Shown: positions 1 through 10,623, counted from the first letter of the stretch. The stretch is 64,000 nt of DNA from Symsagittifera roscoffensis (GCF_963678635.1 NC_087062.1:64701253-64765252); one strand, 5' to 3'. Notes: generated by a model not told the origin, from the sequence alone. Made by a program: numbers and translations.

Positions 1-1985
1 CGCTATAAACGCGTAAGCTGAGACTTAATCCGTCTAAGAAGTCGTTCCAAATTGGTTAAAGGAATCTTATTTGGCATCATTGATGTGTTACTAGGAGCTA
101 AATTTGTCACTTTATACTTATAATGGCGAGTGAGGTGATGATTTAAAAAAAAATCAATTTTTAGAAAAAAAATTTCATTTTAATTTAATACATTTAATTT
201 TTTTTTCTGTTATTACTGCTCCAAAGAAAAAGGCAGTCGGAATGCTTAGGGCTTTGCCCTGATACAAGCAGTTTTGTTTGGATTTTTGAAACAGTATGTA
301 ATTTCGTATCTCCTAATTGCTCCGATTTTCGTAACGAAAGTAACGAAATATTTGTGCGCAGGGTGAGTTTTTTTAATTCAGACAAGTTTTGACCTTTGAC
401 CTTGCCATTTGTGACAGAATTTTTTTTATCATTCAAAAAATATTGTTGTACTAGTCTTACATTTTAAAAAAATGATTCACCTGTGATTGTTTTAGGTAAA
501 GTTTTTGGGTTGTAAAGATTGCCATTTTGGCCAATTTGGGACAATTAACGCGCGATATATTTCGCGCTATAAACGCGTAAGCGGAGATTTAATCCGTCTA
601 AGAAGTCGTTCCAAATCGGTTAAAGGAATCTTATTTGGCATCATTGATGTGTTACTAGGAGCTAAATTTGTCACTTTTTACTTATAATGGCGAGTGAGGT
701 GATGATCTAAAAAAAATTCAAATTTTAGAAAAAAAAATTCATTTTAATTTAATACACTTAATTTTTTTTTCTGTTGTTACTGCTCCATAAAAAAAGGCAT
801 TCGGAACGCTTAGGGCTTTGCCCTGATACAAGCAGTTTTGTTTGGATTTTGGAAACAGTATGTAATTTCGTATCTCCTAATTGCTCCGACTTTCGTAACG
901 AAAGTAACGGAATATTTGTGCGCGGGGTGGACTTTTTTTTACTCTAGACAAGTATCGACTTTTGAACTAGCCATTTTTGACAAAATTTTTATATGTCATT
1001 CAAAAGGTATTGTTGTCTTAAGCTTACATTTTGAAAGATATTTCTTCTGTGATAATCTTTTGCAAAGATATGGGAGTTTAGAGATTGCCGTTTCGGCCTA
1101 TTTGGGGTTGGGACAATTAACGCGCGATATATTTTGCGCACTTAACGCGTAAGAGGAGGGGTAATCCGTCTTAGAAATTGTACCAAATTGGTTAAAAGAA
1201 GCTTATTTGCCATAATTGATTTGTTACCAGGAGCAAAATCTATCCTTTGGTACTTTATATGGCGTGTGGGGGATGATTTTCATTTAAAAAATTCAAGTTT
1301 TTTTTAAAAACATTTTCTTTTTATTTTATTACATTTATTTTTTTTTCTGTTATTACTACTCCATGAAAAAGGCAGTCGAAACTTTCAGGGATTGCCCTGA
1401 TACAAGCAGTTTTGTTTGGTTTTTGAAAATTGTATGTAATTAAGTATATCCTAATTGCTCCGACTTTCGTAACGAAAGTAACGTAATATTTGTTCGCGGG
1501 TGGGTTTTTTCTTCAGACAAACTTCGACTTTTCAACCAACTAAATGTTTTTGACGGAGTTTTTGTTATCATTCAAAAGGTATTGTTGTTTTGAGCTTAAA
1601 TTTGAAAAAATGTTTCACCTGTGATTTTTTTTCGTAAAGTTTTTGGGTTGTAAAGATTGCCATTTTGGCCAATTTGGGACAATTAACGCGCGATATATTT
1701 CGCGCAATAAGCGCGTAAGCGGAGATTTAATCCGTCTACGAAGTTGTTCCAAATTGGTTAAAGGAATCTTATTTGGCATAATTGATGTGTTACTAGGAGC
1801 GAAATTTGTCCTTTTGTACTTAACATGGCGAGTGGGGTATAATTTTCAAAAAAAATCTCACATTTTTTTAATTATTATTTTCCTTTACAATTTTTTTTTC
1901 ATGCTACTTCTACTCCCCAGACCTTAAAAGGCAGTCGGAACAATCAGGGCTTCGCCCTGATACAAGCAGTCTTCCTCGATTTAAA
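1..1985. repeat. Hairpin-rich tandem satellite (~560-580 bp monomer)
   Basis: At least three adjacent copies of one monomer can be read by eye. The inverted-repeat motif ACTTTCGTAACGAAAGT recurs near 325, 884 and 1463. The motif TTAACGCGCGATATATTTCG recurs near 542, 1118 and 1679. CAGGGCTTTGCCCTG or variants recur near 247, 806, 1387 and 1946. Short open frames in it (for example 505-687 and 1643-1927) are nearly the same peptide because the DNA is repeated, not because they are genes. Related copies lie at 31736-32263 and 39280-40722. Confidence 0.85.
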
Positions 1986-2118
1986 GTTTGAATTAGATTA
2001 ATAAATGCCCTTAACATTAACTCGCACTCAATTTGAAAATAAAATTTTTTTATAGTAGGGCAATATGATCCATGATTTAATTCATTTAAATATGTTTCCA
2101 TTTTTGAGAAAAGTTTGT

Positions 2119-2319
2119 GGCTCTTTTTCCTTTTCCCCCCACCTCACGCCAGTTTCAACTTATTAGTGTAACGAGTGGTTTTACGAGGTTGAGTATGAAG
2201 ACCAAATTTGTTTGTCGTGTTCTTATTGGTCTGTATGTAAATTTTCATAACAATCGGACAATTTGGTCAACAAATTTACATAAAAAAATTTGCAGATGGG
2301 GGGAAAAGGAAAAAAAGCC
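2119..2319. mobile_element. MITE copy A, 201 bp, 8-bp target duplication
   Basis: The ends are inverted repeats of about 22 bp beginning GGCTCTTTTTCC and running into a C tract; the right end mirrors it with one mismatch. The flanks carry AAGTTTGT on both sides (2111-2118 and 2320-2327). An 8-bp duplication is typical of hAT-superfamily transposons. There is no coding capacity, so this is a non-autonomous copy. Confidence 0.85.
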
Positions 2320-2674
2320 AAGTTTGTAAAGGAAAGTATAGAAAATATAGTGCTGGTGACCCTCAAAAAATTAAGTTTGAATTAAAGACGTAATTTAAAG
2401 ATTCAATTTTAAATGTTACAGGAACCTGCAATTAAAATGCGGAATCCGCTCACACTTTGCGGATTTCGCTTACACTTGCAGATTTAACGACAGCGAAAAT
2501 TTACTATTAAAAAATTGTTTGTTTGTGGATTCCGCAAAATATTCCGGATTCGGCAAATTCGGCTATTTTTGGAGCAATTTGAGCAATACAGTGACGAAGT
2601 TACTTTTTCTTCTTTTTCGTCGAAGTCAGAACAGCAAAAAAGGTCAAAAATAATAGCAATCCGCAAAAAATCTG

Positions 2675-2874
2675 GGCTCTTTTTCCTTCCCCCCCACCTG
2701 CAAAATTTTACTAGTAAAAATTATGTTTACTTTGTTCGATTGTTATGAAAATTGACGTACGGACTAATTAAGTTATGGCAAATATATGTGGTCTTCATAA
2801 TTAATCTTGTAAAACAGCCCGTTACACCATAAAATTCATGTTCGTGAGAGGTGGGGGGGGGAAGGAAAAGAGCC
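2675..2874. mobile_element. MITE copy B, same family, inverted orientation
   Basis: It has the same inverted-repeat ends as copy A (GGCTCTTTTTCC plus a C tract, and the mirror ending GGAAAAGAGCC). The flanking 8-bp duplication AAAATCTG is exact (2667-2674 and 2875-2882). The internal sequence is the reverse complement of the other copies, including a segment around CGTTACACCATAAA. Confidence 0.85.
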
Positions 2875-3002
2875 AAAATCTGTTTTGAGCCTGGCGGAAT
2901 CCGCTTAAACTTCTTGAACTCTATTTGGCCTCGTAATGGCGAGATGATTAAACTCATAGCCATAAAGTAAGTACATGCTCTTCTTCAGTGCTTTTCTCTT
3001 TA

Positions 3003-3457
3003 TATTTTGGCCTTTTTTATAACTTTTTTACAATTTATAAAAACAGGAAACAGAATCGGTTTAATTCAAAAGAATCAATAAACGGCGAATTTTAGTAATT
3101 ATTTATTGCACGGAATTAGCAACAACATTACACGTATCAAGATAAAAAGTGGGCTTGTTCATGCCCTGATTTGTGTGATTTATGTGTTTTTTCACAATGA
3201 GTTCATACTTACGCAGTTTAATTAACAGAAACTCAATTGCAAACCAATTTTGAACCGATTAAAATATTAGCATTTTATGTTCTGTCAGGTTCGGCTCAAA
3301 TAGGATTCTCAAATGAAACGACTTAGGTGAGAATCGAACCCACGCCGAACTCCCCGGAACGCACTATGTATACGCTGAGCTATATAGCTGATATTGATAA
3401 GCAACTATACTGGCTTTATACTATACTTTCATACTTTAATGCTATGTAGCATTAACA
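3003..3457 (-). repeat. BEL 3' LTR
   Basis: 455 bp, starting TGTTAATGC on the - strand and ending ..AATA. It is set by comparison with the copies at 11712, 15798 and 19887 and by the CTTTA duplication. It lacks 5 bp that the others have in the stretch before CGCAGTTTAATT (near 3210). The pol stop codon (3442-3444) lies inside it. A 7-bp dyad AATGCTA/TAGCATT sits near its U3 tip (3438-3453). Confidence 0.9.
3319..3390 (-). other. tRNA-like segment inside the BEL LTR
   Basis: On the - strand, TAGCTCAGCG (A-box-like) is followed about 33 bp later by GGTTCGATTCT (B-box-like). The T arm pairs well (GTGGG with CTCAC around a 7-nt loop). The acceptor strands do not pair, the D stem has a mismatch and the anticodon loop is irregular, so this is not a working tRNA gene. 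It recurs in every LTR copy (about 12033-12104, 16119-16190 and 20209-20280). It may be a captured tRNA remnant or chance resemblance. Confidence 0.5.
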
Positions 3458-4239
3458 TCCTCCACGCCCGAAGGAGCGAGAACCGGAACGAGCTTAACGA
3501 GCGGCCGAGTGTAGTTTCCGGAAACGGTCCTTAGGTTTGCGGAACGGGCGGTGTTGTCTTTGCCGTAGTTTAGCGACGTTATGCGTGCTAGTGGGTAGTG
3601 GCCCCTAGGGCTAGTGGATTCAACTAACCACACCATATCTCCCGTTTTCAAAGAGTATTCGGGAGGAGCATGCCACTTAACTCTTTTATTGAGTGTAGGG
3701 ACGTACTCACTTAACCATCGCTGCCAAATTGCGTTTGCGTACAACTGCGCACGGGCATAGCGCTTAGAGTGAGAATAGTTTTCACTCGACCTTAGAGACG
3801 GAAACGTTAGACTGTGCTGACCTAAGAGGAAATGATTCGGCGTCAAAGACTCAAGACTATCGGGGTCGTCAGAAACGGGAGTGAGTGGACGGGCGTTTAG
3901 TGAACCTTCAACTAGGCACATGGTTGTGTTCAAAATCTTGTCAGTCAACTTTCTTGACCCCAAGATTGCATAAAACACACGCTTACAACTGCGCACCATT
4001 CGCTCCCATGCTCCACCTTGATGTGGTGCACTTGGCGGATTATACTTCCACTTAATGCCTTTGTGTACGAGCGACAGTGGAGCTTCTGTGTTCCAATTTT
4101 TGATGCACAGAAGAAGCTCTTTTTCGGCTCCTACAAAGTTTGTTCCGTTGTCCGACCAAATTATTGAGGGTGTTCCTCGCCTAGAAATAAAGCGCTCGAT
4201 AGCCATCACACATGAACTTGTGTCCATGGATGGAACCAA
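3442..4239 (-). pseudogene. BEL pol: integrase core and C-terminal domain
   Basis: 265 codons. The frame contains the integrase DNGTNF motif, then an HQGGAWERMVRS motif carrying the catalytic Glu, followed by the C-terminal region typical of BEL/Pao integrases (LKTGDMVWLVE). The N-terminal part of the core, with the first catalytic Asp (VDYFGP), lies in the preceding segment and is separated by an in-frame TGA at 4285-4287. The reading frame is the same on both sides of that stop, so a single nonsense mutation broke the protein. The frame ends in the 3' LTR. Confidence 0.88.
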
Positions 4240-4284
4240 CTCAATGTAAATTGCGCGAGTCGTTAAGCAAGTAAATAGAAAACC

Positions 4285-5385
4285 TCAGCGTTTCTCGGAA
4301 GATCGACGAATGGTTACATGAAATGGTCCAAAATAATCGACGCCGCAGTTCGAGAACGGTGGCTGGCGGTAACCTAGACGCTCCGCGGGAAGGTCAGACA
4401 TCATTGGAGTAACGGTTTTCGCTTTTCGCTTTCTACAGCACACGCAATGTGTTTCAATAGCTCTTAGTGCAGATCTTAAGCGTAGTACAACAAATTGCTG
4501 ATGAATGACGGAACGAAGGTAGTCGACTGACTGATGTTCATGCTTAATGTGATAAAAACGGAGAAACAATCGGATTAGGCGATGGCGGCTATCCAAAATT
4601 ATTGGATGGCGAGTTTCGAATGCGGTTGCAGAGAGACGTTGGATACGGCCGGTAGATCTAATTAAACCGTTCGGCCCGATAAAAGGCGAATACGATGATA
4701 TACGGCTCGACGTTTTCACATATTTTCCAGCTGCTAATTGTTTACTTTCAGCTGGGAATGACTCTAACTGCGAAAGTTGCAAAAGTTTTTCCTCTGAAAT
4801 AACAAGTTCTGCTGGATCAATTATGGCCTTATCTGGTGATCTGAAATGTCTATGCTTAGGTGAGAGTCTCAACATATATGCGACCAGTCGCTTTATCTTG
4901 GAGAACGAGCTATACTCTTCCCAAGGGAAGGCAAAGTCAGTCGAAACTGCAGTGCACAGAAAATTGGAAGAGACATCTAAACCCTCGTTTAGATCGTAGA
5001 CCGGACCATCCAGGCGAATTTTGTCAGTAACTTCCCTATTTGGATTGAAAGGCCAATCAGAAGTTTTCAAAAAGGAAGGGCCGTTTACCCAACTGCTTTG
5101 CTTGAGGGAGTCAGCAGTAATACCTCTAGTTCCGGTGTCAGCGGGGTTGTCTCCACTCAAAACATGGAACCATTGGTCAATTGATGTTGACTCCAGAATC
5201 TCGGCTACTCGATTGGCTGCAAACACGGGCTGTTTGCTTGTCGAGTTCAACCACTGAAGGACTGTTGTGCTGTCAGTCCACATGAACACTTTGGAAATAC
5301 TCAGTGTCAGAGCTTTCTCAATATCATCCTTCAGGCGACTGGCAAGAAGTGCAGCCTGAAGTTCCAACTTCGGAATTGAAAGCAT
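4285..5385 (-). pseudogene. BEL pol: RNase H-like and integrase zinc-binding region
   Basis: 366 codons starting within a longer frame. The N-terminal part has SIPKLELQAALLASRL and WTDSTTVLQWL, typical of the BEL/Pao RNase H-like region, then DNPADTGTRG. Further on is an HHCC-like integrase zinc module (FYHIKHEHQS followed by HCVCCRKRKAK) and the first catalytic Asp of integrase (NCGVDYFGPF). It is joined in frame to the reverse-transcriptase segment except for a TGA at 5458-5460, and to the integrase core except for the TGA at 4285-4287. Confidence 0.88.
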
Positions 5386-5457
5386 CTTTATCGGGGCTAC
5401 TCTTGCTTTACCGAAAACAAACGCTAGTTGACATTTGGAACAGGCGTTTTTCTGAGC

Positions 5458-6480
5458 TCAAAGGAATGCTACAGAACAGAAAACGTCCAATGAGCTATCA
5501 CCGAACATGTGCAGCTCAACCTCATCTACTGAGAAGTCAAAATAGCAACGAGGTATTTTGAGCTGCCCTAAAACTGGCAAGCCAGAGTTCCATTCAGTGA
5601 ATCTGCGGCACAACTCAATTGGCAGTGGGTCGTCCCACTGTTGGCCACTCAATCTCCAGATATCTTTCAATAACAAACGTGCGCGTACGGTATATGGAGC
5701 GACAAGACCTATGGGGTCGAACACGGAGGACACAAAACTAAGGACCGATCGCTGCGTAACAGAGTCTTTGAGTTCGCGGTTGACTCCTCTGCTCACAACC
5801 AACGTATCGGTGACGTGGTCCCATTTGAGACCGAGAACATGCGATGCGGTTTCCGGATTAATCGCAGCGGTAATAATTTCCTTACTGTTGTTAGCGCTGG
5901 TCTTAGGGGGACTTAGTTTCGAAGACAAACTGGGAACGTTACTAATAAATTTTGTAAGATTAAACCCACCCAACTTAAGCAGTTCAACTAAACTGCGACT
6001 TAACCTTAAAGCAGTTTCTGGGTTTTTCACAGACCCAAGGTAGTCATCCATGTAAAAGTTGTTAAGCACGGCGCAAGCGGCATCGGGGTAACGATCTTGG
6101 TTATCGACGGCTGTTCGGCGAAGAGCATAGTTAGCACATGTCGGAGAATCTTTCGCTCCAAATATATGCCTTGTATATTGAAATACACTCACATCTGATG
6201 TGGGGTCCTCCCGCCACAAAAAACGCAAGGAACGTTGATCGTTTTCTAGTAAGCCGACCTGCATAAACATGCCTTCGATATCTGCGGAAATTGCGTATTT
6301 GTGCTCTCGGAAGCGCATTAAAACGAATAAAAGGTTCTGAAGCAGATCGGGGCCGACTAGAAGGGAGTTATTCAGTGAATTGCCGTGAAACCTAGAAGCA
6401 CCGTTTAAAACGCGCCGAACTTTGCCGGGTTTGTTCGGATTTAAAACTGGATGGTGCGGTACGTACCATTCTCGGTCTGA
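5458..6480 (-). pseudogene. BEL pol: reverse transcriptase (Pao type)
   Basis: The open frame extends upstream of its first ATG (6318) to about 6480, where EWYVPHHPVLNPNKPGKVRR marks the start of the polymerase domain. Residues ISADIEGMF carry the first catalytic Asp and FYMDDYLGS the YMDD box. Downstream, VLGLKWDHVTDTL and SVFDPIGLVAPYTVRAR are hallmarks of the Pao family (Pfam Peptidase_A17 region). A frameshift near 6485 separates it from the upstream segment, and a TGA at 5458-5460 ends it early. Confidence 0.9.
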
Positions 6481-6985
6481 ACGCTTTTTGAGTCGTGAGG
6501 GCTAACCAGGACCACGTAACCCTTCTCGACATCACTTCGGATATCTGACGCGTATTGAGTTTTCAGGTTTAAATTTTTCTCTAGACGCTTTTCAAGAAAC
6601 TTAAGCTGGACTAACGAAGCGTAAAAGTTATCGGGAAGATAAATATTGTCAGCAGCCCAGAGCATTCCGACAATATAACGACTGCCATCATGAATGTGGT
6701 AGAGTCAAGAATTTTTTGTGCACGTTTATCAGCTGAGGAACGGGGATCAGCTTGTTTAAACGTGCCATACGACTCTAGCTCGTACCATTTCTTCACTTGG
6801 TCAGCAAGTGCTACGTCTTCAACATTGCACTTGAAAGTGGTGGCTCGAACACCAATTGGTGATGGAAGTGGGCCACTGAGAACCCAGCCAATGGGCATAC
6901 GGACAGCGACAGGAGTGTTTCGATTTCGTCCTTGGAAGTATTCGAGAGGCTTGATTGCATGAAAGACATCCTGCCCTAATATCAT
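6441..6985 (-). pseudogene. BEL pol: linker between protease and reverse transcriptase
   Basis: Two overlapping frames (6611-6985 and 6441-6665) together cover the usual BEL segment between protease and RT. MILGQDVFHAI is the conserved end of the protease; MPIGWVLSGPLPS follows. Then YGTFKQADPRSSADKRAQKI leads towards RT. Frameshifts lie near 7036, 6670 and 6485, where homology moves from one frame to the next. No complete product is possible. Confidence 0.85.
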
Positions 6986-8385
6986 CTCAACGTCGGAATA
7001 GTTGTAGACAATAGGTTTAATTGGCGTAGATGTGGAAACCTGTCTTGGAGAATGGTAACGTCAATGGTTTCGGAACCAACGCTCAAACTGTCTTTCGCAA
7101 ACGGCGTAACCCTAAATGAGTATTCATGGTGGTCGAATTTGGCAAAAACATTCACTTCGACTTGTTGCGTGGGAACGGATTCCGTCGAATTGAAGCCGTT
7201 TACCAGAATATCTAGCTGTTGGCCAGTTAAATTTAAACGCTGTGCTAGGCCCGCCGAGACCCATGAGTGGGTACAACAGGAATCGCACATTACAAGAGCA
7301 GTGGTCACATCTGTGTGTGAACTTATTTCCAATTGAAGCACAGGAAGGAGTCCCGTTAGTTTCTTGTAAGACGACGAACCGGCTACGTTCGATGACGAAG
7401 TTTGCGGCTTATTCCGGTTCGGCGGGGCGGTACTGTTTGAATTCGAATGGCTTGCATTATTGCTATTGTTTAACTCTTTGTTTGCAGACCTTACGCTGAA
7501 AACTTTCTCAGCACCATGTAACAAGACATTATGGGTGCTTTCACAACCAGGCTTAGTGCATTTGCGGGCTTTAGGGCATTTTCGGAACATGTGGTCAGGT
7601 TGAAAGCAAGCAAAACACAACCTATTTTGTGCGGAGAATTGAGCTCGTTGAGTTGGGGTCTTTTCCTTAAACACAGAACAACTCCAGAGTGGGTGTTTAC
7701 CATTGCACTGGAGGCACGGAGCATAAATTGGTTTTTCAACTTTTGAAGCAGCGGCAAAAACTTTTGTAGGTGGTTTATGGAAACCAGTCTTTGGAGTCTC
7801 CTCAGGTCGTGACTTATTCTGACTCACACGCATAAGTTCATGTGCCTCAGCCTTGTCGCGGAGCCAATCATTAAAGTCTAAAACAGTTGGCTGTCTCCAA
7901 CATTTCTTTACAGAGTGGAGAGACCATGACTCTTTCATATTTGGAGGCAATTTTGGAATAACTTGATTCAAAACGGATGTACTCTTCAAGTCATACTCAT
8001 ATTCTAACGATTTTAAAACTGCGACAAGACTGGATATACAGGAAGCGAAACTGATAATGCTTTCTGAATTGTGCATTTTGAGAGGTGGAAAATTCGAAAG
8101 TTTTTCAAGATGAGCTGCCACAATCGTCTCTGGTTGTCCAAATTTCCTCTCTAGAGTTTTCAAAGCGTCCTTGTAGAATACTCCACTGTAAGCGAATTCG
8201 GCAATTGCATTCTTCGCTTTGCCTGAAACGAGAGTTTTGAGGTATGTCAATTTGACATCATCACTTAAAACTTTTGCATCGATTGCACTTTTGAACTGAC
8301 CAAACCATTCAGGCCACTGCAATGGATTTCCGTCGAAAGAAGACAATTTCCATTCAGGCAAGGGACCTTTCTGGCTCAGTGTCAA
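6982..8385 (-). pseudogene. BEL gag C-terminal domain, zinc knuckles and protease
   Basis: 467 codons. Residues ~10-190 form a DUF1759-like gag domain (FDGNPLQWPEWFGQFKSAI). Around residues 220-285 are Cys/His knuckles: CLQCNGKHPLWSC, CFACFQPDHMFRKC and CTKPGCESTH. From residue ~345 a DUF1758-like retropepsin follows, where the expected catalytic motif reads ALVMCDSCCTHSW. It is in the same frame as the gag N-terminal segments upstream; only the TAA at 8464-8466 lies between. A frameshift near 7036 ends homology before the stop. Confidence 0.9.
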
Positions 8386-8463
8386 GATTTCAGCTAGATC
8401 TTGATTTGTGATTGGTTTACTGTTCGAGGACGTAAATGGGCCATATTGTTTGTTCTCATTTGT

Positions 8464-9573
8464 TTAAGGCGCCATCAGCGGTTTTGAATAGATTGCGGCG
8501 TCTAAAGCTTTAGGATCACCGACATAAAAAGTTGTTCCTCCGCTAGAGAACGGTTGAACATTCGATGGCTGTGTGACATAATATGAGTTAGGGGAGAAGG
8601 TGACTGTTGGAGGATTTAGAGGACCAACGTTAGTTGGTAAAAGCGGTTGGTACACAAAATTTGCGGAATTACTTGGGAAAAAGGTTTGTTGAGCAATGGG
8701 CATTGAGCTCGTCGGGATATTACAATGATGAAAACTACTCTGCATCAAAGGGTTGTAGTTGTATAGGTTGGTCAAAGGTAGCTGTTCCTGTGACTCATAC
8801 GTACTGTTTAACTTTGGATTTGGCAAGCGGACACTTGTATTTGATGTATGAGGGACGTTAACACTCTGAGAGTTTATACACGTGGTTTCGAAATAATCAG
8901 CAAATGGATGTGAGTTATTAATCATCGTCAGATTTCGACTGAAAGGCGGTTCAATACTTGAAAATGACAAGAACTCGGAAGCTGGTTCCAGATTGACACT
9001 TTGGACTGGGGCCACGGGCTGAACTATCTCCTGAGTTGGGAATTGAGTGTTCACCCAACTTCTTGTCCTGTCTTCCTCCGTTTGGTTCTCCTGAACGGCC
9101 ATTGCCAATTTCGATCTGCTACGACGAAATTCACAAATTTCAGAGGCGTCTTCCAGATATTCAGCCTCTTCGATAGTTGCTTCAGCTAGCTTTTGACGGC
9201 TTTCCTCTACAACCACATCAAGATCAAGTTGACCCTTCATCGACTGAATCTGGATCTCTTGCTTTTTCAAACGAAGCTTAGCCTCTACTTGGCGTTCAAC
9301 TTCCTCGCGTCTAATTTTTGCAAGGGCTGCTTCTCTTCGACGCTCACTCGAAGTCATTGATGCAATCTTAGAACGCTGTGAAAGGGGTTTCTTGGAACGG
9401 ACGGATTCGCTTGGCGTTGGGGTTCGTGCAGTTGCTACCTGGTCCTCTTGATGTTTAAATTGAAAGTAATTTTTAGCTAGACCTAATACATCGTCATGTT
9501 TTGCAGTGGTAGATCCTAGGTAAAACTCAAGTTGATTTATTGTTTCAGCAGCATTGTTGCTGTGCATAGACAA
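8464..9573 (-). pseudogene. BEL gag N-terminal coiled-coil region, first copy
   Basis: 369 codons from the first usable start; the frame is open back to the TAA at 9640-9642. Residues ~70-150 are a charged predicted coiled coil (ERRREAALAKIRREEVERQV, then EESRQKLAEATIEEAEYLED), usual for BEL gag. The second half is Asn/Ser/Pro-rich and probably disordered. The TAA at 8464-8466 is in frame with the DUF1759 segment. Near-identical copies lie at 12552-13661 and 16638-17747. Confidence 0.85.
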
Positions 9574-9639
9574 AGATTTAAGCTCATCATTTTTCTCTAT
9601 AATTTTTTGTAAGCAAATGCTAGATTTTTCTATGTACGT

Positions 9640-9828
9640 TTAAATTTTAGCTGGTCTATCATTCGCACTTATATATTCCGTAATTTTGGCATGGTAATCG
9701 AAAAGATTTGTTTCTAACTCTTTCCTGCCAAGATAAATTTTGTTTAGCTTCTGGCCGAGATCAAGCTCCATTTCGAAATATTTGTTTTTAAATAAGAGCA
9801 AAAAAATAGTGTCGGTTGACGGAATCAA
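9640..9828 (-). pseudogene. Predicted N terminus of BEL gag, cut off by an in-frame TAA
   Basis: 62 codons. It has a helical look (MELDLGQKLNKIYLGRKELE) and lies in the same frame as the downstream gag segment, separated only by TAA at 9640-9642. I take it as the original start of gag because the coiled coil continues across the stop. The ATG may be the one at MELDLG rather than the upstream one. The same stop is present in units 2 and 3. Confidence 0.6.
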
Positions 9829-9975
9829 ACTAGAGTCAATTCAAGTAGCCGCGTCCTATACCGAACGAGAGGATCCTCGCAAAACCCTTACAATTCTCGT
9901 TGCCTACGGAACAGAAGGACAACAAACTACAAGATTGAAAATAAAGATAAATTTAACTAATGGAAAAAAAACAAA

Positions 9976-10623
9976 TCAAGATTTATAATGCCTAACAAAA
10001 GTTAAATATTCTTCAACTGTTGTCATCTGTGAAATCTTTCGCTTATCTGCTTTTCTTTTCCTTGAACTTGGTCGACGACTTTTAATTTTATTGATAAATT
10101 TGGACAGATTGGGGAAGTAACGTCGAATGATTCTCAAATTTTTTATTTCTAAAAACGCCGGAGGATGAATTAATTTAAGCTTACGAATTAATTCTTTAGT
10201 GCTAGCTTTTCTTTTTGATATTAAATGTTTGGTCACATTAATTGTTAATATTCCTGTTTTAACCAAACGTCCGTAAATATTAGGGGTATTTCGACGGTGT
10301 ACGTAAATAATGGCTGATATTTTGTTTTTATATTCTTTTAAAATTTTAATCAGACTTTCTGGTGTAAGTGGGTTATCGTTGTTTGATCTATGCTTGCTCA
10401 ATGAATTATTTATAACATTGTGCCAAATTATAAAGTTTTTCTCTATCATACATTTTGGGGAATTGCTTAAAAGATATTGAACAGTCTTTTGCCGGTTATT
10501 TGCATTCAAATTAAAGCTTAAACCTGGAACTGCTTTAAAAGTGTCGTCGAGGCGTTTTTGTAGAGTTGATGGTAATGTATTTACGGACTGATGGAGAGAT
10601 TTCGCAGCAATGATGAACACCAT
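9976..10623 (-). CDS. Accessory frame of the BEL element, function unknown
   Basis: 215 codons between leader and gag, on the element's sense strand. It is basic, with a Lys/Arg-rich tail (SRRPSSRKRKADKRK) that could act in nucleic-acid binding or nuclear localisation. The body alternates predicted strands and helices: VFIIAAKSL, VPGLSF, NFIIWHNVINNSLSKH, ISAIIYVHRR, TGILTINVTKHL. The order Ser motif, Gly motif, Asn motif recalls the fold of SGNH/GDSL hydrolases, but the Gly-Asp of the first block is absent and no C-terminal Asp-His pair is evident, so this is a guess about fold, not activity. It is open in all three tandem units while gag and pol are broken. A possible 3' splice site lies near 10680 (- strand). 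It is not a standard BEL protein. Confidence 0.6.
   Translation of the reverse strand: MVFIIAAKSLHQSVNTLPSTLQKRLDDTFKAVPGLSFNLNANNRQKTVQYLLSNSPKCMIEKNFIIWHNVINNSLSKHRSNNDNPLTPESLIKILKEYKNKISAIIYVHRRNTPNIYGRLVKTGILTINVTKHLISKRKASTKELIRKLKLIHPPAFLEIKNLRIIRRYFPNLSKFINKIKSRRPSSRKRKADKRKISQMTTVEEYLTFVRHYKS

Noticed and set aside
505-1927. Short frames with nearly the same peptide (505-687 and 1643-1927)
   Set aside because: They repeat because the satellite DNA repeats; other monomers break the frame.
3319-3390. A functional tRNA gene in the LTR
   Set aside because: The acceptor strands do not pair and the anticodon loop is irregular; kept only as a tRNA-like segment.
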